Positions 11,862 to 23,564 of a DNA stretch of 64,000 nucleotides are shown here, one piece after another. Within the stretch, counting starts at the first letter, position 1. Every line of letters starts with the position of its first letter. Position numbers and translations under genes: made by a program. The stretch is from Solenopsis invicta (taxonomy: Eukaryota > Arthropoda > Insecta > Hymenoptera > Formicidae). The notes beneath the pieces were generated by a model. It saw only the letters and a list, made by a program, of their open reading frames with translations. It searched no databases and was not told the DNA's origin. The stretch is taken from assembly GCF_016802725.1 (NCBI RefSeq), contig NC_052668.1, forward strand, positions 1,178,001 through 1,242,000, given 5' to 3'.

Positions 11862-12529
11862 TTAGCAGATTTTGTAGATTTACGATATTTCGATTTGTAT
11901 TAAACATTAATATTTAATCATACATTTACAAATAAATTAATGTATCCAATGTTTAATGTTTACTTTAACAACTTTCCATAAACATTTTTAATAGTTAAAA
12001 CCAAAGTAGAAATCAGTCTTGGTTTTAGCCTGGATCCCGGATAGAAATATAATCCCAGATTGATTTCTGAGGGATAGCGTTTTCAAATACGCTAAACATT
12101 ACTATGTCGACCCCGCGAAGACTAATACGTCTCTATTGCATTGTACGGGAAAAAATAGATCGTAGTATCCACCAACTCGTTAGTAGGAATTGCTATATAT
12201 GACCCTTTAGTGTTTCTGGAAAACTGCTCTTTTAGTTGTTGGTACTACTTTTGACAGCGATTAATAACTTATTTTATTCAGCGTGTCTTTTTATTGAGAA
12301 TGTCAATGCTACGTATTAGACTTCGCGGCGGGTGAAAACTTAATGTTTACACCAAAAAATTTATTTTAACATATTTATGAAAAAACATTTTATTGCCTTA
12401 CACTTCCGGGGAAGTTGAAAGTGACTACACTTTTTTCAAGGTTCAAATGCAAAAAATTAAGGCGAAAGAAAAGGGGGCGCCTAAATAAATTTGCGGGAGG
12501 GCGCACATAGGCTTAGTTACGCCACTGAG

Positions 12530-12605
12530 TTTCTACTTTTGCAAGAATGTTTGAGAAATTATAGATGTCATTTTGATTAGATAAGAATGGACATTTTGGG
12601 GTAGA
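12530..12605 (+). repeat. 76-bp direct repeat, right of the hAT element
   Basis: Identical to 7776-7851. Two bases (AG, 12528-12529) separate it from the hAT right end at 12527. Confidence 0.97.
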
Positions 12606-13056
12606 GGAAAGTAGAGTAAATATGCGCAGTGAAATCGTGCACAAGGTATGTATTCTGTACATGTTTTTTTGTTCCGATAATTTTTGATGTCGTTACACAG
12701 ATATTTTACATGGCAAAAAAGCTGCGCAATGACACCAACGGCGATAATTATATCGTTAAAAACTGAAATCATGTACACTAGGTTTCACGAGTGCCTTAAC
12801 ATATGAACTTGTACGCATGTCAAGGCATATCGATACGGTAAATTTGGCGTGTTCCGACTCTAGATATTTTTATATCATGCCTGTCATCTGGTGGTTATAT
12901 TCAATTAAATTATTAACAATAATTTACCTCATTTTAGTTTTAGTTAAATTTTTCTTAGATTAAAGTATATAATCAATGTTTAAATCAAAATTAAATGTAA
13001 TTGGTTTTCTTCAAAAAATTAATAAATATTGATAATAAATATAAATGTTATATTAA
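12606..13056. other. AT-rich region without genes
   Basis: No coding segment or element is recognised here. The sequence continues the pre-insertion locus that was split by the hAT element. Confidence 0.45.
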
Positions 13057-14745
13057 ATTTTAACTTCCTTGTCTTATGCAATAAAGAAGCACACCTTGTT
13101 TTGTTCCTTAAAATTCCGTATCTTTGACACTTTGCAGCTTGACAAACAAATTTTTTTCAAACAATTCAAGTAAATTATTATAAACTACAACATTTTGCCT
13201 ACAAAATGGTTTTTTTTTTTAATTTCTCTGCGATTTTTTTTTGACCGAGTTACGCAATTTTAAAGCTAAACGTGCATTTTTTACAAATGATGTCCATAAA
13301 AAGTCATTGTAGACAAAAAGCATTTTAAAGCTCAAAGTTTCAGCTTTAACATGCTATCAATGGTTTTCAAAAATTTTCTCAATTTCTCAGTGCTATGCCT
13401 CAAAAAGATACATTATTTTTTCCTTAAAATTACGTATTTTTGACAGCCTGTAGTTCAATAAAAAATTTTTTTCTCGACAAATACAATACAAGTACCATAA
13501 AGTATGACATTTTCTCTACAAAATGCTTTTTTTTATAATTTTCCTACGATTTTTTTGACCGAGTTACAAGATTTCAAAGAAACATATTTTTTACAGTACG
13601 TTTTTCCGTTAAATAACGTCTACCGCCGACATTAACATTACACAATGTACACCACGTGAAGGTTGCCAGTCGAATTTTTGCACATCGTGTGTACATGTGT
13701 GTGTTTAATATTGTGTTTGCTTCTCTTTGATTAATTACCGCTTGTAAACGTTTTCGCCTATTATGCATCTTACAATCCAATCCTGCGGAATGTCATGCTA
13801 AGTTTGTCTTCAAGTTTCTTGCAATTCTTCTAAACTTTTTTATGTCGTTATTTGAGAACAAAAACGAGAACGAAGACTGGCTTCTCTCAAACGGTTGCGA
13901 ATTGTTTGTTCGCATACATGGCGCAACTGAATATCATCACGAATACTTCTTACGGTAATTATTTGTCTTTGTAATGCATAACGAACAATGTCTCAATCTT
14001 GTCTATTTGTCGTTATTCGAGAACAACCATTGCCCTCGCGTCTTATGTAACGTCCCGTGTCCGGATATCGTGACCAAGCTCTAATCACTACGGACACGGA
14101 TGCACTAATACTTTGCGCCACACAAAGCATACTAAAACCTTCTTGCAAAAGCGCGATTATGCGTACAACTTTTACTGCCGATAAATGTCTACGCGTTATG
14201 TGGCAAATTTAGCTTGCTAGCACTGAAATATTGCAAAATAGCGATGAGCATAACATTAAGAAATTGAAAAAATTTTTGATAGCATGTTAAAGCTTCAAGC
14301 TTCAAGCTTTAAAATTTTTTTTTAATTTTCTGTTTACGATGATTTTTCACGGAATACGGACATCATTTGTAAAAAAATGCAAATTTAGCTTCAAACTTGC
14401 GTAACTCGATTAAAAAAAATTGTAGAAAAATTCAAAAAAAAACATTTTAGGCAAAATGTTATAGTTTATGATGTTTTACTTGAATTGTTAAAAAAAAATT
14501 CGTTTGTCGAGCTGCAAAGTGTCAAAAATACAAAATTTTAAGGAACAAAACAAAGTGTGCTTCTTTACTGCATAAGACAAGGAAGTTAAAAGAACTTTGA
14601 AAATCTGTTGATACAGCGTTAAAGTTGAAACTTCAAGCTTCAAAATGCTTTTTTTATTTTTTATCTACGATGATTTTTCGCCGAGTTAAAGCCATTTAAA
14701 AATAGCCTAATTTTTGGTGTCTGGAAAGTGTTTCCTATTTATTTT
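13057..14745 (-). mobile_element. Degenerate Tc1-like element with long inverted repeats
   Basis: The left arm (about 13057-13700) and right arm (about 14260-14600) are inverted copies sharing blocks such as AAGCACACCTTGTTTTGTTC and GACACTTTGCAGCT. The right arm extends outward to about 14745, while the corresponding outer part of the left arm is missing. A broken Tc1-type transposase N-terminus lies between them on the minus strand. Copies of the arms recur at 25922-26165 and 41718-42510, so this is a multi-copy family in the window. Confidence 0.75.
13770..14215 (-). pseudogene. Tc1-like transposase N-terminal (paired-HTH) remnant
   Basis: The minus strand reads RHLSAVKVVRIIALLQEGFS, then segments like RYPDTGRYIRREGNG and RSIRDDIQLRHVCEQTIRNR. 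These are the two helix-turn-helix subdomains that bind Tc1 transposon ends. In-frame stops interrupt it and the DDE catalytic domain is absent, so it is a dead fragment. Confidence 0.75.
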
Positions 14746-14865
14746 TTTTTTTTTTTTGGTAGTATATACATATATATTTTTTTATTTGTTATTTATTTGT
14801 TTTTTTTATATTAAAGAATTAGTAAAATACTACAGGAAATAATTCTTAATTCTTCCAGTATTCAA

Positions 14866-15303
14866 TTAATTTGCAATATCATAAACCTCATCATTGAATA
14901 CATTTTCTATATTATGTTCATTGAAATTTCGATCTCTATTTTGGAAGTCCTCATTGTCATCCTGGATTTCTTGATTTATGTCACGTTTGTCTTTTACGTC
15001 CATATTAATCATATAATCGTTAATATCATCATTTACTACTCAAATCCTGTAAATTATTCCTATTTTGTCATAATAATTCCAGATTGTATTGTTGTTTTTC
15101 TTATACAAAAATATATGTTTTACTTCTGATAAGAAATGTGTATTTACCGATCCTTCTGTAACATCTTCATTTTGTTGAAAATCATTATCATTGGCTCCAA
15201 CTTCGTCAGAACTATCCTTTTCTGATGCAAGTTTGTTAAGGTATACAGGTAGTGCATAGTCGATATCCTCGTCTATTTCCACATCACCATCTTCATTTCT
15301 TTC
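14866..15303 (-). other. Two acidic coding-like segments, unrecognised
   Basis: The first segment (15303 to about 15145) follows a possible AG acceptor and reads through DEDIDYALPVYLNKLASEKD and other Asp/Glu-rich sequence to a GTAAAT donor-like site. The second (about 15022 to the stop at 14868-14866) reads MDVKDKRDINQEIQDDNEDF and further acidic sequence. The phases do not join cleanly. They could be exons of an unknown gene or remains of a transposon ORF. No family is recognised. Confidence 0.25.
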
Positions 15304-16152
15304 CTATTTAGTCGCGAATCGAAGAAATATTATAGAATTTAAATATTTAATATAAATTGAAATAATATAATAAAATTGAACAAAATTAACCATCAACACA
15401 CCCGATTTAATTCTAATTTGACGAAGCAAAAATGTATGATAAAAAACGAACACGCACATATTTTTAAATGTATTTATTTATTTTTGTGTTTGTTTTTATC
15501 ATATATTTATTTCCTTAAAATTAAAAAAAACCTGATTGATAGTTAATTCGTTCGATTTGACATGAAAAGTCTCATGCCAATAAATCCTTAAAAAAATCTG
15601 TTTTCCACATCAGTGGATAATAATTAGACTTTCTACATTTTCCTTCGTTTTAATGTGGTCTCTACTATACTTTTCAAATTTTGCATATGCTTAGGTTCTT
15701 AAACATTTAAGTTCAAAAATGTTTTTTTTGTGACTTTAGCCAGTATTCATAGTCTATTTTTTTATTTAAGATTGTCTTAAGTATTATATTAAAATGTCAT
15801 CAACCAATTAGAGAACTGTATTAGCATCTTAAGACATTACTTAAGACAATTTTAAAATAAGAATGGACTCTGAATACCGGTTTTTGTGACCAAGTCATCT
15901 TAGGGAACGTTAAATAAATATACCTAAATTAAACGTTTCAATAGTTGCCTTTGTTTTTTACGAGAATGAAAAGTTGTTATCGGTATGCGTGCATATTAAT
16001 CTTTCATTTATGATTTATAAGATCTGCGTTTCATGTTTTTTAGCTTACGTTTACACATAAACATGAAATTTTTTCCAATAAAAGTGAGCGTAATATATGT
16101 AAAGCTTTAAAAAAGCGCGTTACACGAATGGACATAGCTTAACTTTTGTATG
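15304..16152. other. AT-rich region without genes
   Basis: No coding segment, repeat or element is recognised in this 850-bp stretch. Confidence 0.45.
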
Positions 16153-16154
16153 TA

Positions 16155-16335
16155 CAGTTAGAAGCTGAAAGGTTGCAACACTTCTTTTTGTAATGTAGAA
16201 TTGCTCATTGATCGGCGAACGTAATTGGTTGGATCCAGAACAGGTAAGAACAAATTACGTTCGCCGTTCGATAAGCAAGTCTTCATTCCAAAAACCATCG
16301 AAGAAAATGTGTTGCAACTTTTTAGCTCCTAACTG
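16155..16335. mobile_element. Palindromic MITE, 181 bp, TA-flanked
   Basis: It begins CAGTTAGAAGCTGAAAGG and ends with the near complement ...TAGCTCCTAACTG, each next to TA (16153-16154 and 16336-16337). The arms stay complementary through the inner AACGTAATT/AATTACGTT. The CAGT terminus with TA duplication points to a Tc1/mariner-mobilised MITE. Confidence 0.85.
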
Positions 16336-16337
16336 TA

Positions 16338-16420
16338 CATACACGCACCGGCATAAATGTAGTATTTCTCGGCGCGCAACGCACGGCTGCTGCACACACG
16401 CGAAGCGTACGCACATATAC
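16338..16420 (+). repeat. Partial copy related to the 8726-8900 inverted-repeat element
   Basis: It starts within CATACACGCACCGGCATAAATG and continues with GC-rich sequence resembling the left half of the 8726-8900 element (shared CACGCACCGGCANAAATG). It abuts the MITE directly. Confidence 0.55.
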
Positions 16421-18090
16421 AGGATGTTCTAGAATATTGTATAATAACTTGTCACGATGAAGTAGAAGAGATCGATATAAGCCAAAAGTCTTATACCATT
16501 TTGCGATATTTACAATAATTTTTAAGTTATAAAATATTAAAGGCTGACGAATAAGGAGAGACAAGCGGTCACCCGCCTGAGTCGTAGGTCGTAGAGTCGT
16601 CTACCGTGTCGGTATGCGACCCGGCAGTAAAATGATAAATAATAAATCTGAAAATGATAAATCTAAATAATGATCAATCTAAATAATAGCGCGAAATCAA
16701 TTGTAAATCACAGTCATCTCAAGTGCCCTTAAGGTAGTAAGTCACCTTAAGGCTCTCATCTTAAGCTAAGCTAAATTAAATTTAAGTAAAATTAATGAAA
16801 AGTTTTATTCACATTCTTCTACAGTGTATTAATAGTTGATAAAAGGAAGGAAAAGAATTTGTGTAAAAATGAGTAAATTCTTAATATAAGATGTAACTCT
16901 TTTTTTTTAAATAGAAAAATATATTAATTCTTTTTGCGAATTGAGTCATATTTAGAAGAAGTGAATAGAGAGTTATTAAATTAATATTGAAAGGAACGAC
17001 TACGTTAGAATTAAGATAGAATTAAAGATATTATTACTATGATACATGTCAAATTTTAAATATGTTGTATCATTAATGTCATTATTAGATGTAAGAAGAA
17101 ATTTTCATTTTTCATTTTTTCTCTTTTAGGTGAAATGTTTAGGAAAGAAATAAGATATTAATTATTATGGATGAGTATAAAGAAAAGAAAATATATTTAA
17201 AGAAATAATTAAAACTAAGTTCATTAAAAACATATGAAATCAGTATTTACATTAATGAAAAGAATATGATAAGAAATACGAGCAGTATTACAAATGTGTT
17301 ATTATAATATTATTAAATAATATAGGTGCAAGGAGTGTGCGTGTAAATTGTCAAAGTTACAAATTATATAAGATGGTTATATAAGGAAGGAAAGACAAAG
17401 ATAATATATAAATAATTAAAAGTCGTTATTAGTTACAGAAAATAGAAACTAAAATTGCAAGAGGCTATTAAATAGAAGAATTTGTAATCCGTATAAAGAA
17501 AATTGTATCGTACTTATAGTCCATTCGAAGACGAATAAAGCAGTCAGAATGGCCAAACTGTAAGATTATCACAGAACTGATATCGATTGAGTAATAAGAA
17601 AGGTAATGTTTAGTAGTCATGGTCACACGGTAGGTGAGAGCGCCGTAACGAACATTTGAAGATTTAGAATCAGAGAGAGCAGTGCGAGTCACGATTGCAA
17701 GTATGTACAAGTTATTCTAGAAATATAACTAATAATAAAGAGTGTCAAATTAACATTAAAATTGAAGAGAAGGAAAGCTCTGGAGTGCGCAATGGCCTCC
17801 TACGTTTATTATTTGTATTGAAATCCATTAATTAATTAAGAGTAAATTTGAATTCAAGTAGAAGAGTGAAATAAAAAGATCACGCGTGTAACGCCTACTG
17901 TTCACGTGCACTGCTACTCTCCTCGATTCAGTAATAGGCTCAGTATTTTCTATAAAGTGGCAAAATCAGTTGAATATTAAGCCAAAGTAATTCGTAAACC
18001 AATATTCTTGTGTGCTTTAAATAAATGTTCGCTTCTATACAAATTATCGAGAAAGATAGTGATTAATCGCATCCACATCACATTCTGACA
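16421..18090. other. AT-rich region upstream of GstZ
   Basis: No gene is recognised. A short segment at about 16421-16560 starts ACAGGATGTTCTAGAAT and might be a mariner-end remnant, but no partner end was found. Base composition becomes GC-richer from about 17880 toward the GstZ start. Confidence 0.45.
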
Positions 18091-18432
18091 AAGACAAAGA
18101 CACTTGCAACCGCGAGCGTGCACTCTAATATTATCATTCTTGTTGTGAGATTCAATTCTCTTACATAACTGTGTTCTGTGATTACAACTATCGGCTGGCA
18201 AAGTGACGCGTATACGCGCGACTCGCCGGCTTGAACGGAGCGGCCAGACACGGAGTGGAGCAGGGAAGAGGAAACGGATGGCAATCGAATGAAAAGGGAA
18301 AAGAGGTACAATTTCGCCCGTTCATCGCGATTCTTTCAATTACTTTTGACGAACTCGACGGCATAGTATCGAAGTCGCCAATCGAATAATCGACTTGGGC
18401 GAAAAGTAAGCGCTGTACACGGGAGACCGACA
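18091..18432 (+). promoter_or_regulatory. Probable promoter / 5' UTR region of GstZ
   Basis: A CpG-richer stretch just before the GstZ start codon, contrasting with the AT-rich flanks. No TATA box or initiator can be assigned with confidence. Minus-strand frames through it look like by-products of GC-richness. Confidence 0.35.
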
Positions 18433-20920
18433 ATGTCCATGATGGGTAAGGTGAGTACATGCGTGCGATTTAACTTTCTTTTGATGCAGGTAAATGGACA
18501 ATCGGGTAGACAAGTGCCGAGAAATAGAATAGAGAGAGAGAAAGAGAGAGTGGAGAAAAAAAAACAGCCCGATCTGCGTTGCCGGTGATCACATATAATT
18601 ATATAATTATTTTGCCGCAACGTCTCGAAGAAACGTTGAACGCGTCGGCGATGATGTATTCAGGATTGGTGTACTTTCACTATCAAAATTCTGAGAGCCA
18701 CATGCAAATATGAAAACTTTACGTTTATTCGCGATAATTGTCGCGATGGACGCGCGTCAACGATTGTCCCGAGATACAGAAAAACAAACGCTAGTCGGTT
18801 TCAATTCCTGTTCGAGGAACTCCAGAGAATTACGGGTTGGCAAAACTCTTCTCGGCCAGTAAAAATTTATGACAACGAGAATATAACACGCCGATACAGC
18901 GTATAACGTATTGTATATGTGCAAGTGCATGCCTGTGCGCGAAACTATCTCTTTCGAAATTCCAGCCCGAGTGTAAGCGAATGAAATTCGCAAAAATTAT
19001 TATAATAAGTTGAAATATTTTTTAATACTATTTTTGTACAAGTAAAAAATCCAATATTTCTGCACTTTTTACTATCAAACTACAAAATGAGTTCTCTTAC
19101 TCTTTTTTTTAAATTTAGTACTATTAAATTATAAAAAATTACACGAACAAATTTGTGAAAAGTGCATAATTTTAAAAGCTAGCTTCAGATTTTTTATGCA
19201 TACTGCCTGTTACTATTAACCCTTTTTCAAAAAAATGTAAAAAAATTTTTTTACGTGACAATTAAGTTCTGCTAATCGTCTTTTGAAATTTATTTAAATC
19301 AGACGGAAACACAGCTATAAATAGATTTATTGTCATTAGTATCAACGGTTGTAACGAGCATGTTTAATGAATGAGAGCTTCAACTCAATAACTCGTTTCT
19401 ATTTACATCTACTGATGATATTAATTTTTTTTCCAGTATGTTAATCAGGTTTTAGCTTTAATTATGTCAATTTTTTAAGGCCAGTTTACACAATCCAACC
19501 ATTAAGTATATTCATGCATTTTCTTATTTCTTTTTATAGGCGGTGCTTTACTCTTATTGGCGGAGTTCTTGCTCTTGGAGGGTAAGAATTGGTGAGTAAA
19601 AGCTCGCTCCTTTATATTACATATATAATTTTGTACATGTGAATTTTACATATATAAATTGTTTTATACATTGAAGATAAATATCAATATCAAATATGTG
19701 AGCTGTATTTAAAATTTTTAAATTTTAATGAATTATGAATTTATTGTTGCAATTCATAATGTTATTTCTTAGATAGAAAGAATTTTATGTTGCTGTATAG
19801 ACAGCTTATTTTTTAAATATATTTTTAATATTTATAAATTTAAATGTGTTTTTGATGTTTCTCTATAGCATTGAATCTAAAAGAGATACCATATGACATA
19901 AAGCCTGTTCATCTGGAGAAGAGTGGTGGAGAACAACATTCCAATGAATTTCGCGAGATTAATCCAATGGAGAAAGTCCCCGCACTCCATATCGACAATC
20001 ATATCCTGATAGAGTCTGTGAGTAAATTCAGTCAGAGTCAAATACTTTTGTTGTCATTGATCGTTTCTCAGAATTTATAATAATAAACAATTTTTTTTTT
20101 TAATATAGCTAAATATCCTACATTATTTGGAAGAAACTAGGCCGAATCGTCCATTGATGCCAGCGGATCCTATTAAAAGAGCTAGAGTAAGAGAGATTTG
20201 TGAAGTAATTGCCAGTGGTATACAACCGTTGCAAAATGTCGGTCTTTTAAGCTATGTCGGAGAAGAACGTAAGAAAGAATGGACACAGCATTGGATTACT
20301 AAAGGGTTTACAGGTATCGTAATGATAATAAAAATTGCAGTAAGGTAATTGTAAAACTTTTGCAATAAAAGCGAGTTTGAATTTTTTTCCAAAATCTTCA
20401 AATCTTCAAATTTAGATAAATCGATCTCTAATAAACAATATTGAATAACTTTGTATATCTAAGTGTATTATGTTAAAATTGTGATAATAGGAAAGTAAGG
20501 ATTTGAAATTATAATCACTTATTTAAATACCAAGATTGTCGAGAAAAATATTGGGTAACACCATAATTTTTGCATTTATTAAAAAAAAGAAAATGACACG
20601 CCTAGTTATTAATATATGTAATAGTGACATAACATGTTTACATCTATAATTACTCTGATAAGCACTGATAGAAATGTTTTTTAGCTGTGGAAAAATTATT
20701 ATCGTCGAATGCGGGTAAATATTGTGTCGGCGACGAGATAACATTAGCGGACTGTTGCCTGGTTCCACAAGTATTCAATGCACGAAGATATCATGTTGAT
20801 TTGACTCCTTTCCCTACTATTTTGAGGGTTGACCGTCATTTGGAACACCATCCGGCTTTCACTGAGACTCACCCCAACAATCAACCCGACGCTGACTGTC
20901 CGCCCAAGGCGACTAAGTAA
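18433..20920 (+). CDS. GstZ: Glutathione S-transferase zeta / maleylacetoacetate isomerase, five exons
   Basis: This enzyme uses glutathione to isomerise maleylacetoacetate to fumarylacetoacetate in tyrosine breakdown, in the cytosol. Exons: 18433-18450 (MSMMGK), 19540-19591, 19869-20017, 20109-20313 and 20685-20920. All junctions are GT-AG and phases agree (0, 1, 0, 1), giving 219 residues, close to the family's ~215. Exon 2 carries the zeta-class motif SSCSWR followed by VRIALNLKEIPYD across the junction. The thioredoxin-like half includes NPMEKVPALHID. The C-terminal half includes GIQPLQNVG, GKYCVGDEITLADCCLVPQV and the zeta-typical HHPAF. Exon 1 is very short and the ATG was chosen because it leads directly to a GTGAGT donor in the right phase. 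An AATAAA lies 167 bp after the stop. The gene appears intact. The first intron (1.1 kb) is AT-rich with no element recognised. Confidence 0.95.
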
Positions 20921-21086
20921 CAAGCGAGGCAGACCACTCTTTTCCTCTTCTTTAAGAAGGGTGAAAAGGGGTGTTCTAACATTATGTAGTATCATAGTGA
21001 TGAAAGGTGAAGGAGTTTTATTGCATTTATTAGCATTTCTTGTGCATTTAAGTTATACCGATTAAAAATTTTGTTTTAATGTCATA

Positions 21087-21092
21087 AATAAA
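21087..21092 (+). terminator. Polyadenylation signal of GstZ
   Basis: AATAAA on the coding strand 167 bp after the GstZ stop codon, and the first good match downstream. Confidence 0.6.
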
Positions 21093-21128
21093 AACTATTG
21101 ATATAACTTAAGACTCTTGAAAATTAAA

Positions 21129-21389
21129 ATAACAAACAATTAAGAAAATGGCTACTAAAAGTCAGTACGGATATAGGTGCGCAATCAAAATTATTAATGA
21201 TTCTTCTAATGATCTTATAATTATTTATTCATCTTAAGCAAAATAACAAAATCAAACGAACATTTCGACTCGCTTTGGAGTCACCTTCATCGTATCAATG
21301 TAAGAAATATAAAGTAGATAATTTTAATTGCGCACCTATATCCGCGCTGACTCCCAATAGCTTTTTTCTCAATTGTTTGTTGTTATAAA
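21129..21389 (-). mobile_element. Inverted-repeat element with hammerhead-like motif, copy 1
   Basis: About 260 bp. The two ends are imperfect inverted repeats of roughly 70 bp, including AGTCAGYRCGGATATAGGTG followed by CGCAAT. On the minus strand the middle (about 21290-21258) reads ATGAAGGTGACTC-CAAAGC-GAGTCGAAAT, i.e. a perfect GACUC/GAGUC stem followed by GAAA, as in stem II of a hammerhead ribozyme. The preceding core differs from CUGANGA at two places, so this copy is probably inactive. Copy 2, with an intact core, lies at 61198-64000. Penelope-like retroelements are known to carry hammerheads, but no reverse transcriptase is present here. Confidence 0.6.
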
Positions 21390-21767
21390 TAAAAATAGTC
21401 TAAAAAAAGATATTAAATTAAATAGCACAGTCTAATTTATCTCAACCATTAATTGAACGTATTTTTAATTATACAAATAGGTCCTATCTTTGGAGTAACA
21501 AAATATACAAGAAACTAACTTTGATTTCTACATTTTCAAGTGATAAATTGCATTATTTTGATAACAGTATTTATGTGTTCAAGATCGATTGGTTACAGTT
21601 TTACCTTTTATCATTTATGAACTGTGTATTGAAATGGTTAGCGGTGCAACAAATATAATTATATCGAGCAATGGTCTTGATTTAAACATCCTGTTATAAT
21701 ACAATGACGCTTATTTTAGAACAAAGATATGCCATTTCTATACTCGCACAAGAGCAAAGAAAGAGCT

Positions 21768-21849
21768 ATTGGGTCATTGAGTATGAAACTTTACACATGT
21801 GAATATCTCGATATTTACATGTGTAAAGTTTCATACTTAATGACCCAAT
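21768..21849. other. Near-perfect 39-bp-arm hairpin
   Basis: Arms 21768-21806 and 21811-21849 are complementary with a 4-nt CTCG loop. Only two positions differ, and both would be G-U wobbles if transcribed in the plus sense. It could be a small fold-back element, a microRNA-like hairpin or cruciform-forming DNA. No coding context is present. Confidence 0.7.
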
Positions 21850-22229
21850 ATTTGTTTATTTGTTTTATTTTGTCAGATTTTCTACAATTTTACATGATCA
21901 ATCGAAATTTATCTTCTCGCAATATTTTTGCACAATATTTTATAAAGATATATTGATCTATTCTAAATAAGTTCTGTTAAAATTAAAAGTATAAATTTTG
22001 TATACATATTATAATTTTTTATTTTATACTTGCTTGTAATATGTATATAAGATAAAGAAAAAGAAAAGAAAGTGTTGCTATTGTATTCTAACGAATACCC
22101 TAAAATCTTCACTGATATGTAGACTAATTTCTCGTATCTATGTAATACAAAGTACGCGTAAATAAATTCAAACGTGAAGCGATCAAATTCGAAGGAAAAC
22201 ATGTAATAACCCAATCAGAAACGTCTAGT
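21850..22229. other. AT-rich region without genes
   Basis: Nothing recognised apart from low-complexity A and T runs. Confidence 0.4.
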
Positions 22230-22665
22230 TCATACGACGTTGAACCTAACTAAGGTTAAAATGCTGATCAATTCGACGTCGAAAGCATACAAAATATCAA
22301 TGAGTATTCAAATATCGTTTCGACGTCGATTCAACGTCGAAGTAACTCGATGAAAACAGGTACGTGGAGTCCACGTTCTTTTCATGTAGATCATCCAAGT
22401 GAAATCTACGTGAGCAAAACAATATTTAAAAAAACATTTTTTCAATAAAAAAAAATTACATTCTCAGGAATTTTCTATTGAAAATACCCAATTCACCCAT
22501 CCAGGTCGTAACACCGCCCAGTCAGAACCTGGTAACTTTGATTCAAGGCTGATTCGACGTCGATACAGTTGATAGCTAGTTAAGCTGATAAAAAGTCGAT
22601 ATTCCTGCAATATCGATCGCCCCTTTTCAGAATAGCATTTTGATTTAAGGTTAATTCAACGTCAA
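22230..22665. repeat. Cluster of CGACGTCGA-type palindromic motifs
   Basis: At least five near-palindromic motifs such as ATTCGACGTCGA, TTTCGACGTCGATTC and CAACGTCGAAG occur in about 430 bp of otherwise AT-rich DNA (near 22236, 22274, 22318, 22553 and 22648). The pattern suggests an eroded repeat family. No termini were found. Confidence 0.5.
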
Positions 22666-23018
22666 AATGATTATTTGAAACTTATGCTTGTACTCTTTTG
22701 ATTTTGAAGCCCAAGATTTCCTTTGTTGAGCACAGTACTGTTGAGGAACATGAATATTATCGATAGACAAAATAAATCCATGAATAAAGAAACCTTGATT
22801 TAACATCCCAATTAGCAGACAATACTTCTTAAATGTCTTTTAAACGATTTTTTAATAATAATCTTTTTATATTTAAATTTAATTATTATATTATATTGAC
22901 ATACATGTATATTTCTAGCTGCATTCTTATTTAAACGAATAACAGAAAAATTATTCCAGATGCTATTCCTAATTTGTAAAAATAGTAAAAAAAATAATTA
23001 TACTATATATACGCAAAA
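22666..23018. other. AT-rich region without genes
   Basis: No feature recognised. Confidence 0.4.
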
Positions 23019-23244
23019 CACACGCGCGCGCACGCGCGCATACACGCACACGCACACGCATACGCACACACATACGCACACGCACACACACATGCATACG
23101 CACACGCACACACACGCACGCACACGCACGCACGCACACGCACGCACATGCACGCATATACGCACACGTATACGCACACGCACCTACATGCACGAACACT
23201 AACACACACACGCGCGCGCGCGCGCACGCATACGCACACGCACA
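23019..23244. repeat. CA/CG-rich microsatellite
   Basis: About 225 bp of mixed CACACG, CACGCA and TACGCA units, including (CG)n runs. It ends at the left terminus of a mariner remnant. Reading frames on both strands through it are low-complexity artefacts. Confidence 0.95.
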
Positions 23245-23564
23245 CAGGTTGTTTCAAAAATAGTTGATCAAACTTTAAAAGCATATTTCACTCATTTCAT
23301 AAGAATGAAAAAAAGTTATATCGACATGGGTTCGAAAATTCTTTCTTTTCAAGTTATAAACATTTTTTTATTGACTTTACAAAAATTGCTAAAAATGATT
23401 TCTTTCCAAAACTTTTTTTGGGACTAATTTTTCTTCCACCTACACCTAGTGGTAATAATAATAATAATAATAATAATAGAACTGAGGAGGCGGTCCTCGG
23501 GTCAAAGATCCGCCTACGACACGCAGACTCTTGTCCATTGTGTCACCCTCCAGTCGTTCGCCAC

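Larger units (their letters stand above)
7852..12527 (+). mobile_element. hAT transposon, ZMYM1-like subgroup
   Basis: About 4.7 kb carrying a two-exon transposase gene. The right end reads ...TTAGTTACGCCACTG; its reverse complement CAGTGGCGTAACTAAGCC is a typical end for this hAT subgroup. The left end begins CTAACGACCCCGCAG, so the outermost bases of the left inverted repeat appear to be missing. Subterminal GC-rich patches with repeated GCGCCCC-like motifs lie at both ends (7860-7915, 8090-8240, 12470-12527). A small GC-rich inverted-repeat element is embedded at 8726-8900. The whole lies between perfect 76-bp direct repeats, with AG left over at the right junction. Confidence 0.85.

Noticed and set aside
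18078..18620. Overlapping minus-strand frames upstream of GstZ
   Set aside because: They lie across the GstZ first exon and promoter, overlap each other in different frames and match nothing recognisable; explained by higher GC content.
22960..23284. Several overlapping frames on both strands rich in Thr/His or Cys/Val
   Set aside because: Translations of a CA/CG microsatellite.
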